From Marinagarivorans cellulosilyticus (lineage in GTDB: Bacteria; Pseudomonadota; Gammaproteobacteria; Pseudomonadales; Cellvibrionaceae), in assembly GCF_021655555.1 (NCBI RefSeq), contig NZ_AP023086.1, positions 372,001-436,000 of the forward strand: DNA of 64,000 nt, written 5' to 3'. Positions 1 to 8,831 of this stretch are shown here, piece after piece. Made by a program: the position numbers and the translations under genes. Position 1 is the first letter of the stretch, and each line of letters starts with the position of its first letter. The notes below the pieces were generated by a model. It was not told the DNA's origin. It did not search any database and saw nothing but the letters and a program-made list of their open reading frames with translations.

Positions 1-1
1 G

Positions 2-82
2 CCGCAACGATGGCGGCATGTTTGGTTGGCCATAGCCATAGATATCATTGCGCTGCTGTGCCTTTACTTAAAAGCTAAGTGA
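2..82 (+). CDS. possible C-terminal end of a membrane protein (partial)
   Basis: The second forward frame is open from the window edge to a TGA at 80-82. It ends in a hydrophobic stretch (WLAIAIDIIALLCLYL) followed by KAK, which looks like a last membrane segment with a positive tail. The stop would overlap the convergent glutathione peroxidase gene by about 15 bases. Only 26 codons are visible and no family can be named. A reading in frame 1 also stays open to 76-78, so this is a weak call. Confidence 0.3.
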   Translation, partial: PQRWRHVWLAIAIDIIALLCLYLKAK

Positions 83-610
83 TTGTTGCACGGCTTTTTC
101 AAGTTTTGAATCCATTGGGCTTGTCATGCTGCCGTAGTGGGTAACATTGCCTTGGCTATCGATAAGGTACTTATTGAAATTCCAGCTTGGCTTTTGCGTT
201 TTGGCGGCAAGGTATTTAAAGGCTGGATTCGCAGCTTCACCTTTTACGGCTGTGTGTTCGAACATAACAAATGTAACGCCGTAGTTTTCATAGCAAACTC
301 GCGCAGTACCTTCTTCGCTTTTCTCTTCTTGTTTGAAGTCTGCACTTGGGAAGCCAATGACTACCAGGCCTTTTTCACCATATTGTTTGTGAAGCTCTTC
401 TAAGCCTGCGAATTGCTTAGTAAAGCCGCAGTGGCTAGCAGTATTCACAATCAGCGTTGCCTTGCCTTCTTTATGAAGTTCACAGAGATTTGCATTTTCT
501 TTGCTGTGGAGTTTGCGAAGGCTCTGATCAAATGCCTCTGGGCATTCGCTGGCGCCTGCCGTGGCTGTGATGGCGAACAGGGCGATGAGAGCGGTGATTT
601 TATTGCGCAT
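68..610 (-). CDS. glutathione peroxidase family protein, exported
   Basis: Thiol peroxidase of the GPx family, 180 aa, expected to reduce hydroperoxides in the periplasm. Residues 1-20 form a signal peptide ending near A-G-A-S. The peroxidatic cysteine is Cys61 in NTASHCGFT, and the family's Trp-Asn pair is present in WNFNKYL. A further cysteine in RVCYENYGV matches the usual FC...YGV position and may be a resolving cysteine. The usual GFPCNQF block reads GFPSADF, so the tetrad glutamine is replaced; activity may be altered. It stands alone, with a terminator separating it from the barrel gene upstream. The family call is firm; the electron donor (thioredoxin or glutathione) cannot be read from sequence. 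Confidence 0.88.
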   Translation of the reverse strand: MRNKITALIALFAITATAGASECPEAFDQSLRKLHSKENANLCELHKEGKATLIVNTASHCGFTKQFAGLEELHKQYGEKGLVVIGFPSADFKQEEKSEEGTARVCYENYGVTFVMFEHTAVKGEAANPAFKYLAAKTQKPSWNFNKYLIDSQGNVTHYGSMTSPMDSKLEKAVQQSLSF

Positions 611-678
611 AAGTTTCTCCTGACTTGTTGCCTAGCTACGTATCGTTGTGTGATTTAGATTGGCTAGCTTTTACACAG

Positions 679-712
679 GCAACAAAAAAGCCCCATAGGG
701 CTTTTTTGTTGC
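679..712 (-). terminator. rho-independent terminator (bidirectional shape)
   Basis: A near-perfect inverted repeat has arms around AAAAAAGCCCC and GGGCTTTTTT with a short AT loop, and A/T runs on both sides. It lies directly downstream of the minus-strand barrel gene and upstream of the glutathione peroxidase gene, so it most likely ends the barrel transcript. Confidence 0.85.
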
Positions 713-729
713 TTTGCCATTATCACGGT

Positions 730-1467
730 TTAAAAGCTATAGTTGACTCCGAGTGTGACACCGTTAATTCTCAAGGTCGTATCGCTATCGCCAACAGGTA
801 ATGATTGAACTAGGTTTTTATACTCTATGTTAAATACATAGCGGTCTTTAAAATAGAAACCTACACCCACACCCATAGAAAAAGAGCCCTCTGATTCAGA
901 ATATTCGACTGGTTCATTGGTGGTTGTGTTGCCTGAGCCCTCAACATAAGACCAAGTTGCGGGGTCATTAATATCTCCAGTGTAGTCGCCTTGGTAGGTT
1001 GAGCTTGCTTCACTAAAGTCTGCATCAAACATTGTGTAGCCAATCAGCCCATAAACCACTGCCACGTCATTTTTCATTTGTGGCTTAAGGTAAATGCTAC
1101 CGTAATAATTGAGCTCTGCCTTGATGGGCATGCGTATTTCTGTGTACCGAATTGCCTCCATTGTTTCTGGAGGCGTTGTCGTTGAGTCTGGATCGTTGAT
1201 AGTGACTTCGGATGAGTAGTTGCCGCCTAAGTCTTCAGTTTGCCGCTCTACACCGAAGCCGAATCTCGCTTCTACAGCTAACCATGGCAGAGCTTCATAA
1301 CCGAATGCCCCCTCTAAAGAAGACAGATTAAAATTAGTGTCCCCGGTTGATTTGTCAGACACTTTCCAGAAACTGCCGGCTGCGCCGGCGTAAAACTTTC
1401 GTTCATCTGCAGCGTTAGCGCCCATGGCCAGAGAGGTAGAAAGGGCGATCAGCAATAGCTTTTTCAT
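730..1467 (-). CDS. outer-membrane beta-barrel protein
   Basis: Protein of 245 aa with a clear signal peptide (MKKLLLIALS..., cleavage near ANA|AD). The body shows alternating strands rich in Gly and aromatic residues. It ends in GVNYSF, the terminal-phenylalanine signal used for outer-membrane barrel assembly. The length suits an eight-stranded OmpA/OmpW-type barrel without a peptidoglycan-binding domain. Acidic and Thr-rich loops (for example around PDSTTTPPE) look surface exposed. It is a single-gene unit with its own terminator. I do not recognise a specific family member, so no substrate or function is proposed. Confidence 0.8.
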   Translation of the reverse strand: MKKLLLIALSTSLAMGANAADERKFYAGAAGSFWKVSDKSTGDTNFNLSSLEGAFGYEALPWLAVEARFGFGVERQTEDLGGNYSSEVTINDPDSTTTPPETMEAIRYTEIRMPIKAELNYYGSIYLKPQMKNDVAVVYGLIGYTMFDADFSEASSTYQGDYTGDINDPATWSYVEGSGNTTTNEPVEYSESEGSFSMGVGVGFYFKDRYVFNIEYKNLVQSLPVGDSDTTLRINGVTLGVNYSF

Positions 1468-1626
1468 GACTTTGGTGTCTCCAAGGGTTAGCGCTTCTGC
1501 GCTGTTCGTTATTGTAGGTTCCCACGCCAGACTCTGGCCTAGTAATAGCTCAAGTATTCGGTGAATTTACGAGATTGTCAAACATACCTTAAGAGAGATG
1601 CGACAAAGGTCGGATGGTGGCTATCG

Positions 1627-1659
1627 CCGGCGCGGATAGATAGCTATAATGCGCGCCGG
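1627..1659 (+). promoter_or_regulatory. TATAAT box flanked by an 8-bp inverted repeat, upstream of bipA
   Basis: A perfect -10 hexamer TATAAT sits at 1645-1650. It is enclosed by inverted repeats CCGGCGCG (1627-1634) and CGCGCCGG (1652-1659). No good -35 hexamer is visible at the usual distance. The site is about 100 bases before the bipA start, so it is a reasonable promoter candidate, and the repeat could be an operator or a leader hairpin. Confidence 0.45.
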
Positions 1660-1756
1660 AAAAACGCTCTAGATCCTTCCTTTTATTTCATATAAGAGCA
1701 AGCATAGCTGCTCTTACCGAAAGTCAGTCCTTTTTTTACACTCCTTGAGGTGTTCT

Positions 1757-3562
1757 GTGATAGATAATTTGCGCAATGTTGCCATCATTGCCCACGTAGA
1801 CCATGGCAAAACCACGCTAGTAGACAAATTGCTCCAGCAGTCTGGCACCCTCGACCGTAAGGATCAAGGTGCTGAGCGCGTTATGGATTCTAACGACCAA
1901 GAAAAAGAGCGCGGCATTACCATTTTGGCTAAAAATACAGCTATTCAATGGAATGATTACCGCATTAACATCGTGGATACCCCTGGTCACGCCGACTTTG
2001 GTGGTGAAGTGGAGCGCGTACTGTCGATGGTTGACAGCGTATGTTTGTTGGTTGATGCCGTCGATGGGCCAATGCCGCAAACACGTTTTGTTACATCAAA
2101 AGCCTTCGAACAAGGTTTGCGTCCTATTGTTGTTATCAACAAAATTGACCGCCCAGGTGCGCGGCCTGATTGGGTTATGGATCAGATCTTTGATTTGTTT
2201 GATGCTCTTGGTGCCACCGAGGAGCAGTTAGACTTCCCTGTAGTTTATACCTCGGCGCTGAATGGTATTGCTGGTTTAGACCCAGAAGAAATGTCCGAAG
2301 ACATGACGCCTTTGTATCAAATGATTGTTGATCAGTGCCCGGCACCTAAAGTAGACCCTGAAGCCCCCTTCCAAATGCAGGTTTCTGCCCTAGCTTACGA
2401 TAGCTATGTAGGTGTTATTGGTGTGGGCCGCATTACCCGCGGTACGCTTAAGCCTAACCAGCAGGTGATTGTGAAATCCGCTGATGGCAGAGAGCGCAAA
2501 GGCAAGGTACTAAACGTAAAAGGTTACTTGGGTTTAGATCAGGTTGAAACTCAGCTTGCGCAGGCTGGTGACATCGTATGTATCAACGGCATCGATGGCT
2601 TAAGCATTTCAGACACCCTGTGTGACCCAGAAAACGTAGAAGCATTGCCAGCACTGAGTGTTGATGAGCCAACCGTTAGTATGACGTTTATCGTGAATGA
2701 CTCACCTTTTGCGGGTAAAGAAGGTAAGTTCGTTACTACGCGAAATATTAAAGACCGTCTGGATCAAGAGTTAATCCACAATGTAGCATTGCGCGTTAAG
2801 CCTGGTGATACGCCCGATAAGTTTATTGTTTCTGGCCGTGGTGAGCTTCACTTGTCTGTACTCATTGAAACCATGCGCCGTGAAGGTTTCGAGATGGGGG
2901 TTTCCCGTCCAGAAGTTGTTCAGAAGGACGTTGATGGCGAAATTCATGAGCCCTTTGAGCAAGTTGTTATTGATGTGGAAGAGCAGCATCAGGGCTCTAT
3001 TATGGAAGAAATTGGCTTGCGTAAAGGTGAGCTGACCAATATGGAGCCTGATGGCAAAGGGCGTGTACGCCTTGAGTTTATTATTCCTTCGCGTGGTTTG
3101 ATCGGCTTCCGTGGTGCGTTTTTAACCATGACATCTGGCTCGGGCATTATGACAAGTATCTTTGACCACTACGGTCCCGTGAAAATGGGTGATGTTGTGA
3201 GTCGCCAAAACGGCGTGCTTGTCAGTATGGTCAAAGGGAAAACAGCAGCTTATTCGTTGTTTAACCTACAAAGCCGGGGCCGCTTATTTTTGGGGCATGC
3301 GATTGATGTCTATGAAGGTCAAATCATTGGTATTCACTCGCGTGATAACGACTTGGCAGTTAACCCCATTAAGGGTAAGCAGTTAACGAACGTACGTGCA
3401 TCGGGTACTGATGAAGCCTTGACGCTAGTGCCGCCTATTAAGCACACATTAGAGCAAGCTTTAGAGTTTATCGAGGATGACGAGTTGGTTGAAGTAACAC
3501 CGGTAAGCATTCGCTTGCGCAAAAAGCTATTAACCGAAAATGAGCGTAAACGCGCAAAGTAA
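1757..3562 (+). CDS. typA: ribosome-associated GTPase BipA/TypA
   Basis: Translational GTPase of the EF-G/LepA superfamily that binds the 70S ribosome and acts in 50S assembly and stress or low-temperature growth. All G motifs are visible near the start: HVDHGKT (P-loop), ERGITI, DTPGHADF, NKIDRPGARP (BipA signature) and the TSAL block. The GTPase domain is followed by domain II, EF-G-like domains III/V and the BipA C-terminal domain. I place the start at GTG 1757, six bases after a GAGG ribosome binding site, giving 601 aa beginning V-I-D-N-L-R-N. This matches the family N-terminus better than the in-frame TTG at 1745. The gene appears monocistronic, with a terminator just after it. Confidence 0.97.
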   Translation: MIDNLRNVAIIAHVDHGKTTLVDKLLQQSGTLDRKDQGAERVMDSNDQEKERGITILAKNTAIQWNDYRINIVDTPGHADFGGEVERVLSMVDSVCLLVDAVDGPMPQTRFVTSKAFEQGLRPIVVINKIDRPGARPDWVMDQIFDLFDALGATEEQLDFPVVYTSALNGIAGLDPEEMSEDMTPLYQMIVDQCPAPKVDPEAPFQMQVSALAYDSYVGVIGVGRITRGTLKPNQQVIVKSADGRERKGKVLNVKGYLGLDQVETQLAQAGDIVCINGIDGLSISDTLCDPENVEALPALSVDEPTVSMTFIVNDSPFAGKEGKFVTTRNIKDRLDQELIHNVALRVKPGDTPDKFIVSGRGELHLSVLIETMRREGFEMGVSRPEVVQKDVDGEIHEPFEQVVIDVEEQHQGSIMEEIGLRKGELTNMEPDGKGRVRLEFIIPSRGLIGFRGAFLTMTSGSGIMTSIFDHYGPVKMGDVVSRQNGVLVSMVKGKTAAYSLFNLQSRGRLFLGHAIDVYEGQIIGIHSRDNDLAVNPIKGKQLTNVRASGTDEALTLVPPIKHTLEQALEFIEDDELVEVTPVSIRLRKKLLTENERKRAK

Positions 3563-3581
3563 TTGGTTTGAATATTTGAAG

Positions 3582-3610
3582 AAAAGGCTGCTTTTGCGGC
3601 CTTTTTTTTG
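3582..3610 (+). terminator. rho-independent terminator of bipA
   Basis: The hairpin AAGGCTGC-TTTT-GCGGCCTT has one G-T pair and is followed by a run of eight T. It starts 20 bases after the bipA stop codon. Confidence 0.88.
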
Positions 3611-3705
3611 GCTTGAGTTTTTGTTAGTCGCAACCATATTGGCTTGCGGTATGAAGTGTTTAGCCTGAAATGGTTCGGGCTAAAAAATAGGTGAGGTTAT
3701 TGATC

Positions 3706-4590
3706 ATGATGCGGATTGCGCTTTTTTTGGGGACCAACTTAGCGGTTATTTTGGTGGCGAGTTTAACGCTGAATTTATTAGGGGTTGGACGCTATCTCGA
3801 TCAAAGTGGCGGGTTAGACCTTCAGGCCCTTTTGGCTTTCTGTGCTGTATTTGGTTTTTCTGGTGCGCTAATTTCTCTTTTGCTATCGAAGTGGATGGCG
3901 AAAATGAGTACTCGAACAGTCATCATCAAGCAACCGCGCAATGCTGAAGAGGCCTGGTTGCTTGAAACGGTTCGACAGATGTCGGAAAAAGCGGGCATTG
4001 GCATGCCGGAGGTAGGCATCTTTCCCTCTCAGCAATCGAATGCTTTTGCGACGGGTTGGAATAAAAATGCTGCTTTGGTAGCGGTGAGTCGTGGTTTGCT
4101 CGACCGCTTTACGCGTGATGAGGTGCAAGCGGTGATGGGGCACGAGATTGGTCATGTTGCGAATGGCGATATGGTCACGCTAGCGCTGATTCAAGGTGTG
4201 GTGAATACATTTGTCATGTTCTTTGCGCGTATTATTGGTCATGTTGTAGATCGCGCCATTAGCAGAGATAACAACGGTCACGGTATTGGGTTTTATATCG
4301 CAACGTTCGTTGCCGAGATGGTACTGGGGATATTGGCGAGCATGATCGTGGCTTGGTTTTCTCGCCGGCGTGAGTTTCGGGCCGATATTGCCGGTGCGCA
4401 GTTGGCGGGTTCTGGTGCAATGGTTGCGGCACTGCAACGCTTGCAGCAGGAAACCCAAGCTAAGAGCACCATGCCAGATAGCCTAAGCGCTTTTGGGATC
4501 ACGAGTGGTTTTTCTAAACGCTTTGGCAGTGCTTTGGCTACGCACCCGCCGTTAGCTGATCGAATAGCTGCCCTCAGGGCGGGAGCTTAA
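3706..4590 (+). CDS. htpX: membrane zinc metalloprotease HtpX
   Basis: M48-family inner-membrane protease that takes part in quality control of membrane proteins alongside FtsH. The N-terminus starts MMRIALFL and spans two hydrophobic segments (about residues 4-25 and 40-62). The zinc-binding motif HEIGH is at residues 146-150, and further membrane segments follow. The start is ATG 3706, nine bases after GGTGAGG, giving 294 aa, essentially the E. coli length. An in-frame GTG at 3691 would add five residues but lies inside the ribosome binding site. The 3' end overlaps the convergent PBP1A gene by four bases. Confidence 0.96.
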   Translation: MMRIALFLGTNLAVILVASLTLNLLGVGRYLDQSGGLDLQALLAFCAVFGFSGALISLLLSKWMAKMSTRTVIIKQPRNAEEAWLLETVRQMSEKAGIGMPEVGIFPSQQSNAFATGWNKNAALVAVSRGLLDRFTRDEVQAVMGHEIGHVANGDMVTLALIQGVVNTFVMFFARIIGHVVDRAISRDNNGHGIGFYIATFVAEMVLGILASMIVAWFSRRREFRADIAGAQLAGSGAMVAALQRLQQETQAKSTMPDSLSAFGITSGFSKRFGSALATHPPLADRIAALRAGA

Positions 4591-7013
4591 AACACCTCCT
4601 CGTGATACCGAATGGCATCGCTGGGGATATTCTGTTGTTGTTCTTGCTTTGGGTGCGGGGCGTTTTCGGCCCTGAAGACCTCAAATATGGCATCTGGGTC
4701 GTCGATGCGTGCGCGCTCACCTGTTTCAGGGTTGATGCGCACAGAAACGATGCCAGCCGGTTGTGGCAGACGGTATATCGGACGCTCTTCAAGGGCGTCC
4801 TGCATGAAATCTATCCATATCGGTAGCGCCGCTGAACCGCCAAACTCTCTCACCCCTAAATTGCGGTTATCGTCAAAGCCCACCCAGGCTGTGGTGACAA
4901 GCCCACCGGCATAGCCTGAAAACCATGCATCAGTCGGACCGTTAGTGGTGCCCGTTTTGCCCGCCAGATCTTCGCGGTTGAGTACTTTGGCTTTGGTCGC
5001 GGTGCCGCGGCGCACGACGTCGCGCAGCATAGAATCCATGAGGTAGGCGACTTCTTCGCTGATCACGCGAGGTGCTTCGGTTAATTCGGGTGTTGCTCGG
5101 GTTATTTTTTGGGTGCGCGTAGTTAAACTGAAAGCGTCTCTATCAAATTGGAAAGGCGCGTTATTCATACAGGGTTGCGTTAAGCAAACATTTGAGCGCG
5201 CGCTACGGAAGATGGCTTCGCCGGTATCATTGACGATGCTATCAATTATGAATGGTGAGACTTTGTAACCGCCATTGGCAAATGTGGCATAGCCGGCTGC
5301 GATGTCATACGGTGTAATCGCATAACTGCCCAGCGCTAGAGAGAGGTCCCTGGGGAGTTTTTCGGGGTCGATACCAAATCGTGCGATATCTTTTATGGCC
5401 TTATTGATTCCCACGTTGCGCAATACGCGAATGGAAACCAAGTTGCGTGATAAATAAAGTGCTTTGCGCAAGCGAGTTGGGCCGTAGAACTTTCCACTAG
5501 AGTTCTCTGGCCTCCATGTGCTTTCTAGTTCGTTATCGTCAAAAACCACCGGTGCATCATTGATAAGAGTCGCTGGAGTAAAGCCGTTTTCTAAGGCGGC
5601 AGTGTATAAAAACGGTTTGAAGTTTGAGCCTGGTTGTCTTTCTGCTTGAATAACGCGGTTAAAGCTACTTAGCCCAAAATGGTAACCGCCGACTAACGCC
5701 ACCACTTCACCCGAAAACGAATCAATTGAGACGAGCCCTGCTTGTGCTTCGGGAATTTGGGTTAGTGTCCAGCCGTTAGTGGTTGCTTGAAGGCGAATAA
5801 TGTCGCCAGCTTTAAACAGGGCGTGCGGTGTTTCTGGGGCTGGAGTGGTGATGTTCTCACTTTTGTACAGCCGTAACCCGTCTGCAAGGTTGGCCCAAGA
5901 TAGCGTTGCTGTTTCGTTGCGAGAAAAATAAACCTCAATGGCGTCGTCGTTGACTTTGGATACGAGGGCTGGTGTTAAGTCGTAAACGAGAGGGCGTTGC
6001 TCAAGGGCTTCTAATTGTTGCTCGAGGTCAGTGGCTTCTGTTCGTCGCTCTGGTCCGCGATAACCGTGGCGTCTATCGTAAGCGCTTAGGCCTGCGCGAA
6101 TTGCGCTCTGCGCGCTGGCTTGTCGCTCACTATTGATCGATGTGTAGACGCTATAGCCGTCAGTGTAAGCCTTCGGCCCCAGCAAGTTAATAGCCTGTTG
6201 GCGGGCGACCTCAGCTACGTAGGGGGCGTTAAAATCCAGCTGGTGGCGATGGTATTGTGCGGTGACAGGTTCGCTTAAGGCTTGATTTAACGTGTCGTTG
6301 TCAATTTTTCCTATCTCGGCCATGCGATGAAGAATCCAATCGCGTCGCTCTTTGGCGCGCTCTGGGTTACTCAGTGGATTCCAAATCGAAGGCGCTTTGT
6401 AAAGCCCTGCCAATGTTGCAAGTTGTGCGGTGCTTAAATCGGCTATATCTTTTCCGTAATACGTTTCTGCCGCGGCTTGGATGCCGTAGGCTCGACTGCC
6501 CATAAACATTACATTTACGTAAAGTTCGAGAATTTCGGGCTTGCTTAGTTCTTCTTCAATGCGCAGGGCTAACAAAATTTCGTTGAACTTTCTTTTGAAG
6601 TGCTTCTTTTTATTGAGAAAAAAGTGGCGGGTAACCTGCATGGTAATGGTCGATCCTCCGGATTTTTTTTCACCGGTGATCAATAAATGTGAAACGGCTC
6701 TCATAAGCCCTTTTATTGATACGCCGTTATGGGAGTAGAATTCTTCATCCTCTGCTGCAAGCAGGGCATCGATATAGCGTTCGGGAATATCTTGGTAGCG
6801 AATGGGAGTTCTGCGTTGCTCGCCGAATTCACCAATTAGTTTGTTATCGGCTGAGTAAACCCTTAGCGGGGTTTGGAGTTTGACCTCCCGAAGACTTTCG
6901 ACAGAAGGTAATGCTGGGCTGAGATATAGGAACATCCCTGCTAAGCTTAAGGTGGTGCCGCCGACCAAGGTCAATGCGAGCCAAATAATAATACGTAATA
7001 ATGATTTAAGCAT
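4587..7013 (-). CDS. mrcA: penicillin-binding protein 1A (bifunctional peptidoglycan synthase)
   Basis: Class A PBP that polymerises and cross-links peptidoglycan, anchored in the inner membrane by an N-terminal helix (about residues 5-28). A GT51 glycosyltransferase domain follows, with the AAEDEEFYSHNG motif. The transpeptidase active-site serine lies in PGSNFKPF and the third motif is KTGTTN. An insert between the two domains (around the DRRHGYRGPERR segment) is typical of PBP1A. The start is taken at ATG 7013 (MLKSLLRII); an upstream in-frame ATG at 7040 is possible. It is divergent from pilM, the standard ponA/pilM arrangement of pseudomonads. Confidence 0.96.
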   Translation of the reverse strand: MLKSLLRIIIWLALTLVGGTTLSLAGMFLYLSPALPSVESLREVKLQTPLRVYSADNKLIGEFGEQRRTPIRYQDIPERYIDALLAAEDEEFYSHNGVSIKGLMRAVSHLLITGEKKSGGSTITMQVTRHFFLNKKKHFKRKFNEILLALRIEEELSKPEILELYVNVMFMGSRAYGIQAAAETYYGKDIADLSTAQLATLAGLYKAPSIWNPLSNPERAKERRDWILHRMAEIGKIDNDTLNQALSEPVTAQYHRHQLDFNAPYVAEVARQQAINLLGPKAYTDGYSVYTSINSERQASAQSAIRAGLSAYDRRHGYRGPERRTEATDLEQQLEALEQRPLVYDLTPALVSKVNDDAIEVYFSRNETATLSWANLADGLRLYKSENITTPAPETPHALFKAGDIIRLQATTNGWTLTQIPEAQAGLVSIDSFSGEVVALVGGYHFGLSSFNRVIQAERQPGSNFKPFLYTAALENGFTPATLINDAPVVFDDNELESTWRPENSSGKFYGPTRLRKALYLSRNLVSIRVLRNVGINKAIKDIARFGIDPEKLPRDLSLALGSYAITPYDIAAGYATFANGGYKVSPFIIDSIVNDTGEAIFRSARSNVCLTQPCMNNAPFQFDRDAFSLTTRTQKITRATPELTEAPRVISEEVAYLMDSMLRDVVRRGTATKAKVLNREDLAGKTGTTNGPTDAWFSGYAGGLVTTAWVGFDDNRNLGVREFGGSAALPIWIDFMQDALEERPIYRLPQPAGIVSVRINPETGERARIDDPDAIFEVFRAENAPHPKQEQQQNIPSDAIRYHEEVF

Positions 7014-7184
7014 TGTCTTTGCGGATATAAACGACAGCAAATGTCGTTGTAGGGTTAGCTATGATGTACGAAGGCTTCACAGTATATAGCCTTTTACATC
7101 TCTGCATAGGTCGAGTACTGTTGCAGGTGCGAACTCAAGTGCTATAACATTAACAGCAGCTCAATAGCGGATAAGAATATTAAA

Positions 7185-8252
7185 ATGAGTGTTCTCAGCT
7201 TTCTAAGCAAAAAAAGCAAGCCGTTGCTCGGTTTGGATATCAGCTCGACGACAGTAAAAATGATAGAGCTCACCAAGCATGGCGATAGCTATCGTGTGGA
7301 GAACTACTCTGTGAGGCCGCTGCCTCCGGGGGTTGTCGTTGAAAAAAATATCAGTGATGTCGATGCTGTCGCGCAGGTTGTGAAAGCAACGATTCAGCAA
7401 GCGCGTACCAAAGTGCGTGATGTCGCACTGGCAGTGCCCGGTTCGGCTGTTATCACAAAAACCATCGAAATGCCGGCTGGTTTAACTGACGACGCAATGG
7501 AATTGCAAATTTCATTGGAGGCTGATCAGTATATTCCTTACCCTATAGAAGAGGTTTCAATCGATTTCGATGTTCTCGGCCCTTCTGAAAAATCTCCTGA
7601 ACAAGTCAACGTTCTGCTAGCGGCTTGCCGTAGTGAAAATGTTGAGACACGTGAAGCGGTTATGGAGTTGGCTGGGCTTACTGCAAAAGTTGTCGATGTT
7701 GAAGCTTATGCCCTTGAGCGTTCTTTTGATTTGCAAGCAGACCAAATTGACGGAGCCTACGATAAAGTGATTGCTATTGTTGATATAGGGTCAACAATGA
7801 CTACGCTGAGTGTATTGGTTGAGGGCAAGATTGTTTATGCTCGCGAGCAGTTATTTGGCGGCAAGCAGCTTACAGAGGAAATTCAGCGCCGTTATGGCTT
7901 GTCTGAAGAGGAGGCTGGTTTAGCTAAGCGTCAAGGGGGCTTGCCTGATGATTACGAGGCTGAGGTGTTGGAACCCTTTAAAGATAGTGTGGTTCAGCAG
8001 GTTACGCGCTCGTTGCAGTTTTTCTTCTCCTCGAGCCAGTACCATGAGGTCGATCATGTTTTGTTAGCCGGTGGCGTTGCTTCAATGGATGGTTTATCTG
8101 ACATGGTGGAAGATAAGCTTGAAACCCACACAACGGTTGCAAACCCTTTTGCTAATATGTCGGTGTCTTCGAGAGTGAATTCTGCTGCATTGGCTAATGA
8201 TGCTCCTTCATTAATGATTGTGACGGGCTTGGCGTTAAGGAGCTTTGATTAA
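7185..8252 (+). CDS. pilM: type IV pilus inner-membrane platform protein PilM
   Basis: Cytoplasmic actin-like (FtsA/ASKHA fold) component of the type IV pilus alignment complex, 355 aa. It binds the cytoplasmic tail of PilN. The nucleotide-binding motifs are visible: LGLDISSTTVKMIEL near the start, VDIGSTMTTLSV mid-protein and LLAGGVASMDGL near the C-terminus. It is the first gene of pilMNOPQ and its stop precedes the pilN start by one base. A possible -10 element (TATAAC) lies about 40 bases upstream of its ATG. Confidence 0.97.
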   Translation: MSVLSFLSKKSKPLLGLDISSTTVKMIELTKHGDSYRVENYSVRPLPPGVVVEKNISDVDAVAQVVKATIQQARTKVRDVALAVPGSAVITKTIEMPAGLTDDAMELQISLEADQYIPYPIEEVSIDFDVLGPSEKSPEQVNVLLAACRSENVETREAVMELAGLTAKVVDVEAYALERSFDLQADQIDGAYDKVIAIVDIGSTMTTLSVLVEGKIVYAREQLFGGKQLTEEIQRRYGLSEEEAGLAKRQGGLPDDYEAEVLEPFKDSVVQQVTRSLQFFFSSSQYHEVDHVLLAGGVASMDGLSDMVEDKLETHTTVANPFANMSVSSRVNSAALANDAPSLMIVTGLALRSFD

Positions 8253-8253
8253 G

Positions 8254-8820
8254 ATGGCAAGAATTAACTTACTCAGTTGGCGCGAAGAGTACCGCCGCGA
8301 GAAAAAGCAAGAGTTTATATCACATACTGTTTTTGTCTGTATTTTGGCCGGTATAGCGGCATTTATCTGGATTAGCATGGTTAATGGCGCCATTGATAAT
8401 CAAGAATACAGAAACAAGCTCCTTAAGGATGAGCTTGCAGTTTTAAATAAGCAGGTTAAGGAGATTCAAGAGCTTAAGCGAAAGCGTGAAGATTTGATTT
8501 CCCGTATGCGTGTGATTCAAGATCTTCAGGGAACGCGGCCTGTTATTGTGCGTTACTTTGACGAGTTTGTGCGTGCTATCCCTGATGGCGTATTTATTTT
8601 GTCAATGGTCAGAAAGGGGCGCGGCATTACCTTGGATGGCGTGGCAGAGTCCAATAGCCGAGTGGCCTCATTGATGCGTAACATTGATAACTCCACGTGG
8701 TTTTCTGAATCCAACCTTAAATCTGTGACGGCAGACCCTGCTTATGGTGAGCAGGCTGTGCGTTTTTCTGTAGTATTAAATACTGTTGTCCCTTCTGGCG
8801 AAGACAATAAAAATAAGTAG
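8254..8820 (+). CDS. pilN: type IV pilus assembly protein PilN
   Basis: Bitopic inner-membrane protein of 188 aa. The cytoplasmic N-terminus MARINLLSWRE is the conserved PilM-binding peptide. One membrane helix (about residues 22-42) follows, then a coiled coil rich in Lys and Glu, and a periplasmic ferredoxin-like domain that pairs with PilO. The start is ATG 8254 after a TAAGGA ribosome binding site inside the pilM end. An upstream TTG at 8245 would overlap pilM and spoil the conserved N-terminus. Confidence 0.96.
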   Translation: MARINLLSWREEYRREKKQEFISHTVFVCILAGIAAFIWISMVNGAIDNQEYRNKLLKDELAVLNKQVKEIQELKRKREDLISRMRVIQDLQGTRPVIVRYFDEFVRAIPDGVFILSMVRKGRGITLDGVAESNSRVASLMRNIDNSTWFSESNLKSVTADPAYGEQAVRFSVVLNTVVPSGEDNKNK

Positions 8821-8831
8821 GGGGAGGGTGT

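Noticed and set aside
1745..1756. TTG at 1745 as the bipA start
   Set aside because: It overlaps the GAGG ribosome binding site used by GTG 1757, and the family N-terminus begins at the GTG.
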